From contig NZ_DS022294.1 of assembly GCF_000153765.1 (NCBI RefSeq), positions 376,150-440,149 of the forward strand: a stretch of DNA of 64,000 bases, given 5' to 3'. This document shows, one piece after another, positions 8,224 through 19,205 of the stretch (position 1 is the first letter of the stretch; each line of letters starts with the position of its first letter). The notes under the pieces were generated by a model. The model did not search any database, had not been told where the DNA came from, and saw nothing but the letters and a program-made list of their open reading frames with translations. This DNA comes from Mariprofundus ferrooxydans PV-1 (GTDB lineage: Bacteria > Pseudomonadota > Zetaproteobacteria > Mariprofundales > Mariprofundaceae). A program made the position numbers and the translations under genes.

Positions 8224-9504
8224 TCAGGCCTTGCTTGCGGCCCGTGCATTGCGGCCCGGACGGCGGCTGCGGTTACTATGCGGCTTGCGTGGAGAACTTG
8301 GATCATGACGCCGCTGTCCACGTTGACCGGGTTTCGGCTCTTTTGCAGCGGCCGCAACATCTTCCGCATCATTGGGTTCAAAGCCCGGCACTACCACCTT
8401 GGCAATGGGCTTCTTGATCAGACGCTCAATACCAACCAGCAGCTTCTTTTCATCGCCGGATACCAGCGACAGAGACTCACCGGAATTACCGGCCCGGCCC
8501 GTACGACCGATGCGATGTACATAATCTTCGGCAACATGCGGCAGCTCATAGTTAACCACATGCGGCAGGCTATCGATATCCAGGCCGCGGGCGGCGATGT
8601 CGGTGGCCACCATCACGCGCACGGAACCGGCCTTGAAACCGGCCAATGCCTTGGTGCGCGCCGTCTGGCTCTTGTTACCATGAATGGCGACAGCAGTGAT
8701 GCCGTCGCTTTCCAGCTGTGTGGTCAGTTTATTGGCCCCGTGCTTGGTCTTGGTAAATACCAGCACCTGCTGCCAGTCACCCTGCCTGATCAGATGGGAA
8801 AGCAGATCCCGTTTTTTGGCCTTGCTAACCGGATGCACCACCTGTGTAACCTGATGGGCAGTCTCGTTGCGTGCGACCTCAACATAGACCGGCGCGTGCA
8901 AAAAGCCGTTCGCCAGCTTCTTGATCTCTTCAGAAAACGTTGCCGAGAAAAGCAGGTTCTGGCGCTTCTTGGGCAACATCTTCAGTACCTTGCGGATATC
9001 ATGAATAAAGCCCATATCGAGCATGCGATCAGCTTCATCCAGCACAAAAAATTCGACATGACCGAGATTGGCCTTGCCCTGCCCGATCAGATCGAGCAGC
9101 CGACCCGGCGTCGCCACGAGGATATCGACACCGCGTTGCAGCTTCTGGATCTGCGGATTGATGCCCACGCCGCCAAATACGACAGTAGAGCGTAGCGGCA
9201 GGTATTTACCATAGGTGGCGATACTCTCGCCCACCTGCGCAGCCAGCTCACGCGTCGGCGTCAGCACCAGTGCCCGGATAGGATGATTCCGGCTACGTTC
9301 AGGATGGGTTTTATGCATCAGCTGCAGCATAGGCAGCGTAAAACCGGCGGTTTTACCTGTGCCGGTCTGAGCGCCGGCGAGCACATCGTGCCCTGCCAGA
9401 ATCACCGGTATGGAGTTTGCCTGTACAGGCGTAGGGGTTTCATAACCCTGGTCGGCCACAGCGCGAAGTAAATCGGCTGAAAGGCCCAGTTTTTCAAATG
9501 ACAT
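8224..9504 (-). CDS. rhlE: DEAD-box ATP-dependent RNA helicase RhlE
   Basis: 426 residues with all DEAD-box motifs in order: Q-motif (YETPTPVQ), Walker A AQTGTGKT with Lys51, [21 protein letters not shown] at about residue 155, SAT, then helicase-C motifs [10 protein letters not shown] and [10 protein letters not shown]. The first residues [15 protein letters not shown] and the basic, Arg/Ser/Pro-rich tail after about residue 380 are typical of RhlE, which acts in ribosome maturation and RNA decay. About 250 bases without genes separate it from the kinase gene upstream. The ferredoxin gene is coupled to its 3' end. Confidence 0.95.
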   Translation of the reverse strand: MSFEKLGLSADLLRAVADQGYETPTPVQANSIPVILAGHDVLAGAQTGTGKTAGFTLPMLQLMHKTHPERSRNHPIRALVLTPTRELAAQVGESIATYGKYLPLRSTVVFGGVGINPQIQKLQRGVDILVATPGRLLDLIGQGKANLGHVEFFVLDEADRMLDMGFIHDIRKVLKMLPKKRQNLLFSATFSEEIKKLANGFLHAPVYVEVARNETAHQVTQVVHPVSKAKKRDLLSHLIRQGDWQQVLVFTKTKHGANKLTTQLESDGITAVAIHGNKSQTARTKALAGFKAGSVRVMVATDIAARGLDIDSLPHVVNYELPHVAEDYVHRIGRTGRAGNSGESLSLVSGDEKKLLVGIERLIKKPIAKVVVPGFEPNDAEDVAAAAKEPKPGQRGQRRHDPSSPRKPHSNRSRRPGRNARAASKA

Positions 9505-9757
9505 GTATTAAATATTTCCGTAGCACCCGGACAATAAAAACTCACTGAGAGTGTGGGGTGCCTGTTTGATTTCCGATTCGCCGGCCATCAGTGATTGGCA
9601 GGACAGATGAGGGAAAGACAGGCTTACCCTCTGGAGGCGGCGAAGACTGCGCCATTTCGCCAAAAATACAATCATCCGATCATGAACGCTATTTAAGGAA
9701 GCGTTGATTTCTCTCTATTCCCTAAAGCAAAAACAGATAAGAGGTATCGTTACTGTC

Positions 9758-12739
9758 TCATACGGAAGGCAATTGTGCCCTGATCACCTGACTCAGTTTT
9801 ACAACATTATATGGCTTGGAGAGAACAATCTCATCTGACGGCATTTCATCCTTCAGCGTTTCATCCTTGTCGTAACCGGTTGCAAAGATGATCTTCATAT
9901 CAGGGCAGAGCGCCCTGATACGCGCTGCAGCCGGCACCCCGCCGAGCTTGGGCATTACGACATCCATAATAATCAGCGCAATATCCATCTCACTGTCCTT
10001 GGTTAGTTCGACTGCCTGTAACCCGTCAGACGCCTCCAGCACAGAGTAACCGATGCTCTCCAGCACCTCTCTGCCGGTGCTGCGGATATCAGCATTGTCA
10101 TCAACAATGAGGATCAACTCACCGTGACCTGGCACCGCTTCAGAAAGAGACTCGGCAACAGCATCAATCTGCTTCTCTTCCAACAACGGTAAATAGATAT
10201 GGAAGGCGCTCCCACTGCCCGGCGTACTTACCACCTCGATGACACCTCGGTGGCTTTGAATCGCCCCGTAAGCCATAGAAAGCCCCAGGCCTGTACCACG
10301 GCCAACATCTTTTGTGGTATAAAACGGGTCAAATATCTGACTCTTATCGGCATCGGTGATGCCGGTGCCATTGTCTTTCACAATCAGATGTGCGAACAAC
10401 TGACCTTCAATATCGGGATGACTATTCATGAAGTCAGCATCGGCCTGGTACTCTTCAAGGATCAGAGATATCTCGGGCTCCGGAACCCCGGCCACTGCAT
10501 CTCGCGCATTATTGAGCAGATTCATTACCACCTGCTGCAACTGCGTCGCATCCCCCCTGACCACCAGTTCATCAGAACATATCTCACTATGAAAGGCGAT
10601 GCTTTCCGGAACCGTTGCCTCATTGAGCTTGGAGGTCTCCTTGATGAATGAAGTCAGTCCGAAAGGATTCATCTGAACATGCCCCTTGCGGGCAAATGTC
10701 AGTAGCTGCTGGATCATGTCCGCCGCCCGAAAGCCCAGCGCCTCTACGCTGCTGAGCTTGTGTACTACATCGGGAAAGGCAGCCACCTTCCTTTTCGCCA
10801 GATAAAGGTTACCGGTCATGCCCGCCAGCATATTATTAAAATCATGGGCGATACCGCCGACCAGCGTGCCGAGCGCCTCCATTTTCTGAGCCTGACGAAA
10901 CTTCTCCTCCAGCATTTCATGTGTAGTCATATCCTGCTGGATGCCGACATAGTGGGAAATCTCGCCATTGGCATCCAGAATAGGAGAGATACACATCAGG
11001 GCGGGATACTGACTGCCATCCTTGCGGCGATCGACAATGGCGCTGTTCCATATCTCCCCTTTTGAGATCGTTCCCCAAAGGCGCTGGTAAAACTCAGGCG
11101 TTTGGTTGCCACTTTTAATCACGCGAGGATTCTTGCCGATCACATCTTCGGCTGTATAACCGGTCATCTTTTCAAATGCCGGATTCACATATTCAATGGT
11201 ACCCAGCTTATCGGTAATGATAACCGACTCACCCGCCTGATCGACGGCTTGTGACAGCATGCCCAGCAGTACATTGCGGCGCTCTCTCTCCATAATAATG
11301 GAGACCAGCCCTGCCGCATTGCCGATATCCGCCAACTGAACACTGTCCGGCGCACACGTATGATCGCAATACATGGCAAACGTACCCAGTATAGCACCAT
11401 CACTGCCGATAACCGGTTCAGACCAGCACGCATGCAGGCCATATGCCAGAGCCAGTTCCTTATACTCCGCCCACAGCGGGTCAGTCGCTATGTCCTCAAC
11501 AATAACTCTTTTACCGAAAAAAGCGGCCGTTCCACAGGAGCCGACCGCAGGTCCAATCTTTACACCATCAATCGCCTGGCAATATGCATCAGGGAGGCTC
11601 GGAGCACTGCAATGAAACAGGTGACCGCCTTTCAGTCGCAGAATGGACATCCGCATGCCCGGATGAGCAGCCTCATACATTTGGCAAATGGCATCATAAA
11701 TACCCTGTTCGGCCGAACCCATCGCCGCCATGGCAAAAATCTCGGAACTGCGCTTTACAACATACTCGGCACGCAGGCGTGCTGTAACATCATGTATGAT
11801 CGAATAGAGCACCTTCTTCGCATGCCAGAAAATAGGCCCGCTGTGCACCTCAACATCCCTGATATCGCCATTGGCCAGCCGATGTTTGAAAATGAAGTGA
11901 TCCCGTTTCTCCGCGACGGCTAGTGCGATCTCTGCCTTCACCTGCTCATCGGAAAGCGTATTGATCTCTGCAATATTCATCGCCAACAGTTGCGCATTGC
12001 TATAGCCGTAAAACTGCTCTGCAGCGCGATTTGCCCGGAGAATACGACCGTCGTCCGGATCAATGATCAGCTCAACGCTTTTATTTCCCTCAAACAGCGC
12101 CCGAAACCGTTCTTCACTTTCCGATAACGATGCAGCCGCCACCTGGCTTTGCATACGCAGCTCAAAATTCTGCCTGACATTGCGGTACGTCCTCAGGCCA
12201 CTAACCAGAATCATTGTGACAAACAATAACAGCATAGCACTCATCACATGGCTAATTTCACTGCCTAAAGTAAAAAAGCGAGCGCTCAGCGGTATAGCGG
12301 AAAACAGTACAAAAGCAAAAAAAGCAACCGGCAATGCTGCCATGGAGGTAATGGAACCGACGCAGATCCCGCCGACAATAAAAGCCAGAAAGACCTGATG
12401 CATCACTGAGCCTTCTGGAAACAGAACCAGTGCTGCGCTGCCCCAGAGTATGCCCGAGACAACAGAGATTGCGATAAAAGCGCCTTGCCAGAAAGTGGTA
12501 CCATCCACCTCCGGCTGACTCCTGCGATAAAAAAGGACAAGCAGCAAGCGTGTCACGACCACAGTAGTCATGCAAACCAACCAGAGCATCGCCGAACGAT
12601 GATCCGTCACACCCCACTCGACAAAAACCAGGACTACCGCATTGATCAATGCCGCCAGGGCAGAGAGTGGCAATGCCTGATACAGCAGCTTAACCTGCTC
12701 AAATAGCAGCAACTGCTCCTGCTCTCTTGCAACTTTCAA
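9758..12739 (-). CDS. Hybrid sensor histidine kinase (membrane, PAS-GAF-PAS-HisKA-HATPase-REC)
   Basis: 993 residues. About six to seven hydrophobic helices in residues 15-205 form an integral membrane sensor (MASE-like). Then come a PAS domain (about 212-330), a GAF domain (about 340-480, with VGSCGTAAFFGKRVIVEDI), a second PAS (about 490-610, YVNPAFEKMTGY), HisKA with the phospho-acceptor His632 in GGIAHDFNN, an HATPase with NARDA, DNGTGI and [11 protein letters not shown], and a receiver whose Asp lies in IIMDVVMP. No partner regulator gene is adjacent, so it probably signals through a distant phosphotransfer or regulator protein. The PAS-to-REC half is clearly homologous to the CHASE kinase at 26.3 kb, so the two are paralogues with exchanged input modules. 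Confidence 0.92.
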   Translation of the reverse strand: MKVAREQEQLLLFEQVKLLYQALPLSALAALINAVVLVFVEWGVTDHRSAMLWLVCMTTVVVTRLLLVLFYRRSQPEVDGTTFWQGAFIAISVVSGILWGSAALVLFPEGSVMHQVFLAFIVGGICVGSITSMAALPVAFFAFVLFSAIPLSARFFTLGSEISHVMSAMLLLFVTMILVSGLRTYRNVRQNFELRMQSQVAAASLSESEERFRALFEGNKSVELIIDPDDGRILRANRAAEQFYGYSNAQLLAMNIAEINTLSDEQVKAEIALAVAEKRDHFIFKHRLANGDIRDVEVHSGPIFWHAKKVLYSIIHDVTARLRAEYVVKRSSEIFAMAAMGSAEQGIYDAICQMYEAAHPGMRMSILRLKGGHLFHCSAPSLPDAYCQAIDGVKIGPAVGSCGTAAFFGKRVIVEDIATDPLWAEYKELALAYGLHACWSEPVIGSDGAILGTFAMYCDHTCAPDSVQLADIGNAAGLVSIIMERERRNVLLGMLSQAVDQAGESVIITDKLGTIEYVNPAFEKMTGYTAEDVIGKNPRVIKSGNQTPEFYQRLWGTISKGEIWNSAIVDRRKDGSQYPALMCISPILDANGEISHYVGIQQDMTTHEMLEEKFRQAQKMEALGTLVGGIAHDFNNMLAGMTGNLYLAKRKVAAFPDVVHKLSSVEALGFRAADMIQQLLTFARKGHVQMNPFGLTSFIKETSKLNEATVPESIAFHSEICSDELVVRGDATQLQQVVMNLLNNARDAVAGVPEPEISLILEEYQADADFMNSHPDIEGQLFAHLIVKDNGTGITDADKSQIFDPFYTTKDVGRGTGLGLSMAYGAIQSHRGVIEVVSTPGSGSAFHIYLPLLEEKQIDAVAESLSEAVPGHGELILIVDDNADIRSTGREVLESIGYSVLEASDGLQAVELTKDSEMDIALIIMDVVMPKLGGVPAAARIRALCPDMKIIFATGYDKDETLKDEMPSDEIVLSKPYNVVKLSQVIRAQLPSV

Positions 12740-12852
12740 ATCATGACTCCATGTCGGGGAAAAGCCTGTACTCTGATTACATCAGAGCAAACACAATGCC
12801 ACAGCGATTATAACGATTCAACCAACCAGACTTAACCCCTTATCCTGCAGCT

Positions 12853-13689
12853 CTAACCTGCGGATGTGATCAGTAGCATCTCACGCACACATTTGGCTGC
12901 CAGAACGGATGAACAACCGGATGTGTCCAGCTGCGGCGCCAGTTCAACCGCATCCAGCCCCACAATATCGCACCCCTGCATGGCCTTGATAAAGCGCTGA
13001 AAGGTCCACCATTCGATACCGCCCGGCTCCGGCGTACCAGTACCCGGGAAACAGGCGGGATCAAACACATCGAGATCCACGGTCAGGTAGACCGGGCGAT
13101 CGCCGATCCAGTCGACCAGCTCAATCAGATCGTCTTCGCGGAAGGATGTTAACGTACCGAAGCCCTTCATCAACTCATATTCACGCTGTGTGCCGGAGCG
13201 AATACCCAGCTGACGTACATTCTCATCACCAACCAACTCGGAAATACGGCGCATGACACATGCATGTGACAACTCAACACCAAGATAATCATCGCGCTGA
13301 TCTGCATGTGCATCCAGCTGCACAACAACCAGATCAGGGTACTTCTCAAACACCGACTCAACTGCCGGCAGCGTAATCAGGTGTTCACCGCCGAGCAGGA
13401 AGGGAATCACGTCATCGGTCAGGCACTCGTCAACCGCTTCGCGGATGATCGCCAGAACACCTTCGGTATTACCCATCGGCAGCTCCAGATCTCCGGCATC
13501 AGCATAGTGAACCGACTCAAGGTCGCTATCGAGATCGGGCGACCAGGTTTCAATACCATCTGAGGCATCACGGATGGCGGAGGGACCGAATCGGGAGCCC
13601 GGCCGAAACGATGCCGTGCCGTCAAACGGCGCACCGATAATGCGTATCTCGTGCTCTTCTTTCTGGTCTCTGTCAGTAAAGTCAAACAT
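12853..13689 (-). CDS. speB: Agmatinase
   Basis: 278 residues. Hydrolyses agmatine to putrescine and urea in the cytoplasm. Ureohydrolase manganese-site motifs are all present: GGEH, DAHADQRD and TVDLDVFDP, followed by GTGTPEPGG, which favours agmatinase over arginase. The gene diverges from the carboxyspermidine genes with 132 bases between starts, and with speA at 29.8-31.7 kb it supplies putrescine from arginine. The Shine-Dalgarno of the ATG at 13689 is weak. The downstream boundary with the hybrid kinase gene has no obvious terminator. Confidence 0.92.
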   Translation of the reverse strand: MFDFTDRDQKEEHEIRIIGAPFDGTASFRPGSRFGPSAIRDASDGIETWSPDLDSDLESVHYADAGDLELPMGNTEGVLAIIREAVDECLTDDVIPFLLGGEHLITLPAVESVFEKYPDLVVVQLDAHADQRDDYLGVELSHACVMRRISELVGDENVRQLGIRSGTQREYELMKGFGTLTSFREDDLIELVDWIGDRPVYLTVDLDVFDPACFPGTGTPEPGGIEWWTFQRFIKAMQGCDIVGLDAVELAPQLDTSGCSSVLAAKCVREMLLITSAG

Positions 13690-13821
13690 GGCAGCCAGAG
13701 TACGCTTTTCTACAGCATCAGAAAAGGCTGTTTGTTACTCTGGCATGATACCCTTGCGGAGATTAGCCTTCACTCTCCGATTGCAAAACAAGAGCGGAAA
13801 ATTCCAAAGCAGGTGTTACCC

Positions 13822-15036
<1,215 letters not shown>

Positions 15037-15043
15037 TGAATTC

Positions 15044-15171
15044 ACCACAAAGGACTCAGAGGACACAGAGTAACAGCATTTTTCTTTATGGCGCTTTATC
15101 CCGATTAAAACAGGTGATTACGTTTCTCCTGTCATATAACGCTCGTTTTATCCCTCTGAGTCCTCTGTGGT
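15044..15171. repeat. Imperfect inverted-repeat element between the two carboxyspermidine genes
   Basis: ACCACAAAGGACTCAGAGG (15044-15062) is repeated in inverse orientation at 15153-15171 with one mismatch (18 of 19 bases), enclosing about 90 bases that contain no reading frame. The arms resemble the CCACAGAGGACACAGAG-type intergenic palindromes scattered through many proteobacterial genomes. It fills the gap between the dehydrogenase stop and the decarboxylase Shine-Dalgarno, so transcripts would carry a long stem just upstream of the second gene. Confidence 0.6.
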
Positions 15172-15184
15172 ATAAGGCTTCTAT

Positions 15185-16318
15185 ATGAGCATTGATATTT
15201 CGAGGGTGCCCTCCCCCTGCTACGTGCTGGAAGAGGATAAACTGGTCGGCAACCTGAAACTGCTCAAGCGGGTACAGGAGCAATCCGGCTGCAAGATTAT
15301 CCTGGCTCTGAAAGGGTATTCGATGTGGTCCACTTTCGACCTGATCAAACAGTACCTGCCCGGCTGCACGGCCAGCTCACTCTATGAGCTGAAACTCTCC
15401 GATGAGAAATTCGGCGGTGAGAACCACATCTACTCGGCTGCATTTCGCGATGATGAGTTCGATGAGATATGCAGCATGGCAGGTCATCTGGTATTCAACT
15501 CGGTGAATCAGTGGCAACGCTTCGGCGCAAAAGCCGTCGCGGCTGGTGTCTCCTGCGGCATCCGCGTCAATCCGGGCATCGCCGAGGTGGAGACCGACCT
15601 CTACAACCCCTGCTTTTCCGGCTCGCGCCTCGGCGTGCGCCCGGAACATCTGCACGGCGCTGATCTTGCCGGCATCGAAGGGATGCATGCCCATGCGTTG
15701 TGCGAGAACCTGGCCGATTCGTCGGTCACACTGATCGATGCATTTGAAGCCAGATTTGCCGATTACATCCCGGCACTGAAGTGGGTCAACTTCGGCGGCG
15801 GGCATCTGATCACGCACAAGGATTACGATGCGGATAAACTGATTCGCCGCATCCGGGAGTTCAAGGCAAAGTGGGATGTCGAGGTATATCTGGAGCCGGG
15901 CGGCGCCATCGGCTGGCGCACCGGCCCGCTGATTGCATCCGTACTTGATATCGTGCCGACCGATGGCCTGCCTGTTGCCATCCTCGATATCTCAGCCACC
16001 GCACATATGCCGGACGTGCTGGAAATGCCCTATCGCCCGGCCGTCACCGGCTCGGGTGGAGCAAACGAAAAACCGCACACCTATCGACTCGGCGGCACAT
16101 CATGTCTGGCCGGCGATGTGATCGGTGATTATTCGTTTGATGAACCATTGCAAGCCGGAACCCGGCTGGTCTTTGAAGACATGATTCACTACACTATGGT
16201 CAAGACCACGATGTTCAACGGCGTGCGTCATCCCGATATCGGCATCTGGCACAGCAACGACAGTTTTGAGTTGGTGCGCCGCTTCACCTATGAGGATTTT
16301 CGTGACCGCCTGTCGTGA
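15185..16318 (+). CDS. nspC: Carboxynorspermidine/carboxyspermidine decarboxylase
   Basis: 377 residues. PLP-dependent decarboxylase of the alanine-racemase fold. The probable PLP lysine is Lys43 in ILALKGYS. HALCEN, WVNFGGGH and the glycine-rich phosphate site LEPGGAIGW follow, and a C-terminal sheet domain carries SCLAGDVIGDYSFDEPL, where the catalytic Cys of this family lies. Removes CO2 from carboxyspermidine to yield spermidine. The start ATG at 15185 has TAAGG eight bases upstream, just outside the inverted-repeat element. Confidence 0.92.
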   Translation: MSIDISRVPSPCYVLEEDKLVGNLKLLKRVQEQSGCKIILALKGYSMWSTFDLIKQYLPGCTASSLYELKLSDEKFGGENHIYSAAFRDDEFDEICSMAGHLVFNSVNQWQRFGAKAVAAGVSCGIRVNPGIAEVETDLYNPCFSGSRLGVRPEHLHGADLAGIEGMHAHALCENLADSSVTLIDAFEARFADYIPALKWVNFGGGHLITHKDYDADKLIRRIREFKAKWDVEVYLEPGGAIGWRTGPLIASVLDIVPTDGLPVAILDISATAHMPDVLEMPYRPAVTGSGGANEKPHTYRLGGTSCLAGDVIGDYSFDEPLQAGTRLVFEDMIHYTMVKTTMFNGVRHPDIGIWHSNDSFELVRRFTYEDFRDRLS

Positions 16319-16465
16319 ACACAAGAGCCTCCCCGGCTGGACATATACGCCCGTCGTCGCATAATTCATCGCCTTATGAAAACGCAGACGATATCCAAAC
16401 ACACAGCCCTGTCATGGCTACTGCTGCCATCGACCGCGCTTTCTATTGTCTGATTTTTACTGACT

Positions 16466-16481
16466 TGTAACAGATCTTACA
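16466..16481. promoter_or_regulatory. CRP-like palindrome upstream of the EamA transporter
   Basis: TGTAACAGATCTTACA has perfect TGTAA/TTACA arms around six bases, the geometry of a CRP-family site with G-to-A changes in the conserved positions. It lies 98 bases before the transporter ATG in a 261-base gap with no gene. Candidate only. Confidence 0.3.
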
Positions 16482-16579
16482 CAGCAATCGCGGAATCTGC
16501 ATCGCGTTTTGCCTGTGTTTTTTTCACTTCCATCACATGATACGTTTCCGCCGTTGCTCCCCACATACAGGAGTAATAT

Positions 16580-17506
16580 ATGAACGCGAGAATCCGTTCG
16601 TACATCAATAACAACTACAGCGATCCGTCACTGATACCTGGCCTGCTGCTCGCCGTAGGCGCAGCCCTGGGCTTTTCCATCAAGGCAATTTTCGTCAAAC
16701 TTGCCTACAACTACGATGTTGATGCCATCACCCTGTTGCTGTTCCGCATGGCATTTGCACTGCCCTTTTTTGTGGTGATCGCAATACGGGAGGAGCACCT
16801 GGCAACCGAGCCCGTGGGCTTGCGCAACCTGTTGATGATCGCCCTGCTGGGACTGATCGGCTACTACCTCTCCAGCCTGCTGGATTTTACCGGTTTACAG
16901 TACATCACCGCCGGACTGGAGCGGTTGATTCTGTTCATCTACCCGACCATTGTCGTCATCATTTCAACACTCTGTTTCGGTAAGCGGATCACCAGAGAGG
17001 CGGTGATTGCGTTATTACTCAGTTATACCGGCATTGCATTTGCCATGTATCACGACCTGCAGCTATCGGGTGAGTCCACCGTGCCCGGTTCACTGCTGAT
17101 CTTTGCGGCGACAGTGAGTTACTCGCTCTTCCTGGTCGGCAGTGGTGAAATGATACCCAGGGTAGGAGCCAGACGTTTTACCGCTTATGCCATGATCGTC
17201 TCATGCCTGGCCGTATTTCTGCAGTTTGCACTGCTGCGGGACGTATCCGACCTGCGGCAGCCGCTCCCGGTGTACGGTTATGGACTGGCGATGGCGCTCT
17301 TCTCCACGGTAATCCCTGCCTTTTTGCTCGCTTCAGCCATACAGCGCATCGGCGCCGGCACCACCTCGGTCATAGGGGCACTGGGGCCGGTTGCCACCAT
17401 CGCCATGGCTGCGTTGGTGTTGAATGAGCCCCTGTCATGGATGCAGGTGGTTGGCGCACTGTTTGTCATTACCGGCATCATGGCTCTGGGGGTGAAGAAG
17501 TCTTGA
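16580..17506 (+). CDS. EamA (DMT) family transporter
   Basis: 308 residues with about ten hydrophobic helices in two homologous halves, the EamA/RhaT drug-metabolite transporter layout. Family hallmarks include the first-half LLLFRMAFALPFF region, the GLQYITAGLERLILFIYPT segment (end of EamA domain 1) and, in domain 2, the TTSVIGALGPVATIAMAALV then LNEPLSWMQVVGA signature. An AGGAG Shine-Dalgarno marks the start. The direction is probably export of a small metabolite across the inner membrane. The substrate cannot be inferred, although the neighbouring polyamine genes allow polyamine or amino-acid export as a guess. Confidence 0.85.
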   Translation: MNARIRSYINNNYSDPSLIPGLLLAVGAALGFSIKAIFVKLAYNYDVDAITLLLFRMAFALPFFVVIAIREEHLATEPVGLRNLLMIALLGLIGYYLSSLLDFTGLQYITAGLERLILFIYPTIVVIISTLCFGKRITREAVIALLLSYTGIAFAMYHDLQLSGESTVPGSLLIFAATVSYSLFLVGSGEMIPRVGARRFTAYAMIVSCLAVFLQFALLRDVSDLRQPLPVYGYGLAMALFSTVIPAFLLASAIQRIGAGTTSVIGALGPVATIAMAALVLNEPLSWMQVVGALFVITGIMALGVKKS

Positions 17507-17566
17507 TTCCTGAAACTATGTCACGACTATAGAAGCCTGCTGTCCAGCATGCTCCAGGGAGGAAGT

Positions 17567-18357
17567 ATGAAGCTGCCGATTTATCAAATTGATGCATTCG
17601 CATCAAGGTCGTTTGAAGGCAACCCCGCTGCAGTCTGTCCGCTCACGCAGTGGCTGCCCGACAGCTGTTGCAGTCGATCGCCATGGAGAACAACCTGTCG
17701 GAGACCGCGTTTTTTGTTCCGTCTCCGACAGGTTTTCATATCCGCTGGTTTACCCCGACCAGCGAAGTGGATCTCTGCGGCCACGCCACACTGGCAGCGG
17801 CCTTTGTTCTGTTTCACTGCCTCGCGTATGAAGAGTCTGAGATTGTCTTTGCATCGCGCTCCGGCCCGCTGAGGGTTGTACGGGAGGGGGCACTACTGGT
17901 GCTTGATTTTCCGGCACAAGCACCAGTTCCGTGCGACACCCCGGCCGGGATCATTGCAGCGTTTGGCATGGAACCTGTCACATGCCTGAAAGCGGGTGAC
18001 TATATCGTAGTTCTGGAGAGCGAGGGTGCCGTTGCGTCGGCAGACCCCAATCTTGCTGCGCTCAAAAAACTGGATGGACGGGGTGTGGTGATCACGGCGC
18101 TATCGGATACGCATGATTTTGTCGCACGCTTCTTTGCCCCCAAATACGGCATCAATGAGGACCCTGTAACCGGTTCGGCGTATACACAACTGGCCCCGTA
18201 CTGGTCCGGACGCCTGAACCGGACGAAACTCAGAGCCAGACAGCTCTCCGCCCGGGGCGGTGAGGTAGTTTGCGAGTTAATAGGAGATCGCGTGTATATA
18301 GCAGGCCTTGCAGTGAAATATATGCAGGGCGAGATTGAGGTGAACCCCGCCAGATGA
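17567..18357 (+). pseudogene. PhzF-family isomerase gene with one frameshift
   Basis: A strong AGGGAGG site precedes the ATG at 17567 and MKLPIYQIDAFASRSFEGNP. Reading stays in frame to WLPDS, then goes off. The correct frame resumes with LLQSIAMENNLSETAFF (from about 17665) and runs to the stop at 18357. One missing C in an expected CC (CAGCTG instead of CAGCCTG near 17665) accounts for it. The joined product, about 263 residues, has the PhzF features: the Glu in NNLSETAFF, DLCGHATLAAA and NEDPVTGSA. PhzF-type enzymes are cofactor-free isomerases or epimerases. As written the gene would be truncated; a sequencing error cannot be excluded. Confidence 0.8.
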
Positions 18358-18380
18358 GATCGGCGCTTGCTTCAGCCTCT

Positions 18381-18451
18381 ATGCAGGAGTACCAATAGCC
18401 GTTATTCCTGCATCTCGACAGGGGTAACGGAGCAGCCACTCATACTGCTCC
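18381..18451. terminator. Two successive hairpins after phzF
   Basis: ATGCAGGA (18381-18388) pairs with TCCTGCAT (18406-18413), and GGAGCAG (18429-18435) pairs with CTGCTCC (18445-18451). Neither has a long U-run, but together they fill the gap before the GAF-protein gene and could end or process the upstream transcript. Confidence 0.3.
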
Positions 18452-18510
18452 TTATCACCAATCCGCTACTCGCCCGGCATGCATAAAGCCGTGCATACAG
18501 GAGCTGAATG

Positions 18511-19095
18511 ATGGAACACACGAATCTGGAAATAGAGCTGGTCAAACAGCATGAACAGCTGGCTCAGGCGGTGATCGCACTGGCACAAGGGGTGGCTCTC
18601 AAGCCGATTCTGCAACATGTCGGCGAACTTTCGAAGCAACTGACCGGAGCGCGCTATGCGATGCTCTCCTATATTGAAGACGGGAAAAAAATTTATATCC
18701 CACTGGGTATGTCTGAAGAGCAGCTGGCGCTGCTTGGCCCCAACGAACCCCAGGGTATTGGCCTGTTGGGGATCATGTGGGAGCAGCACGAAGTGCTACG
18801 CGTGAACGACATCCACCTGCACCCGAAAGCAGTCGGAGTGCCAGCCAACCACCCCGTTATGACAACATTCCTTGGTGCACCGATCATGTTTGCCGATGAA
18901 GTTCAGGGCGTTATCTATCTGACCGAGAAAGAGGGAGGGCGGGCTTTCACTCCTATTGATGAAACCATGATCCGGACACTCGCTTCCGCCTGTGCCGTCG
19001 CCATTTCCAATGCAATCCGGATCGAAAAGCTGCAGGCCCGCAATGCCGAACTCGAGCAGCGACTCAGTGAACGTAACATCTCAGGCGGCGATTAA
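18511..19095 (+). CDS. Stand-alone GAF-domain protein resembling DosS/DevS GAF modules
   Basis: 194 residues; ATGs at 18508 and 18511 both follow AGGAG, the second with the better spacing. Nearly the whole protein is one GAF domain with the block VGVPANHPVMTTFLGAPI followed by FADEVQGVIYLTEKEGG. That block is characteristic of the GAF modules of DevS/DosT-type redox or gas-sensing kinases, though here no kinase is attached. A C-terminal helix (KLQARNAELEQRLSE) looks like a short coiled-coil dimerisation segment. It could be a diffusible heme or ligand sensor that acts on another protein. No membrane segment. Confidence 0.75.
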   Translation: MEHTNLEIELVKQHEQLAQAVIALAQGVALKPILQHVGELSKQLTGARYAMLSYIEDGKKIYIPLGMSEEQLALLGPNEPQGIGLLGIMWEQHEVLRVNDIHLHPKAVGVPANHPVMTTFLGAPIMFADEVQGVIYLTEKEGGRAFTPIDETMIRTLASACAVAISNAIRIEKLQARNAELEQRLSERNISGGD

Positions 19096-19205
19096 CCCGC
19101 TTCTAACGACAACGGATTTCACATATCTGCGATCAAACCGGGCTCCGTTTCCCGTCTGGGTTAAAACAGGCTATATTAGAAGTGTTCCCTTTAAAGGAGG
19201 CGATC

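Noticed and set aside
8278-9195. 305-codon plus-strand frame opposite rhlE
   Set aside because: Antisense shadow; composition follows the helicase codons.
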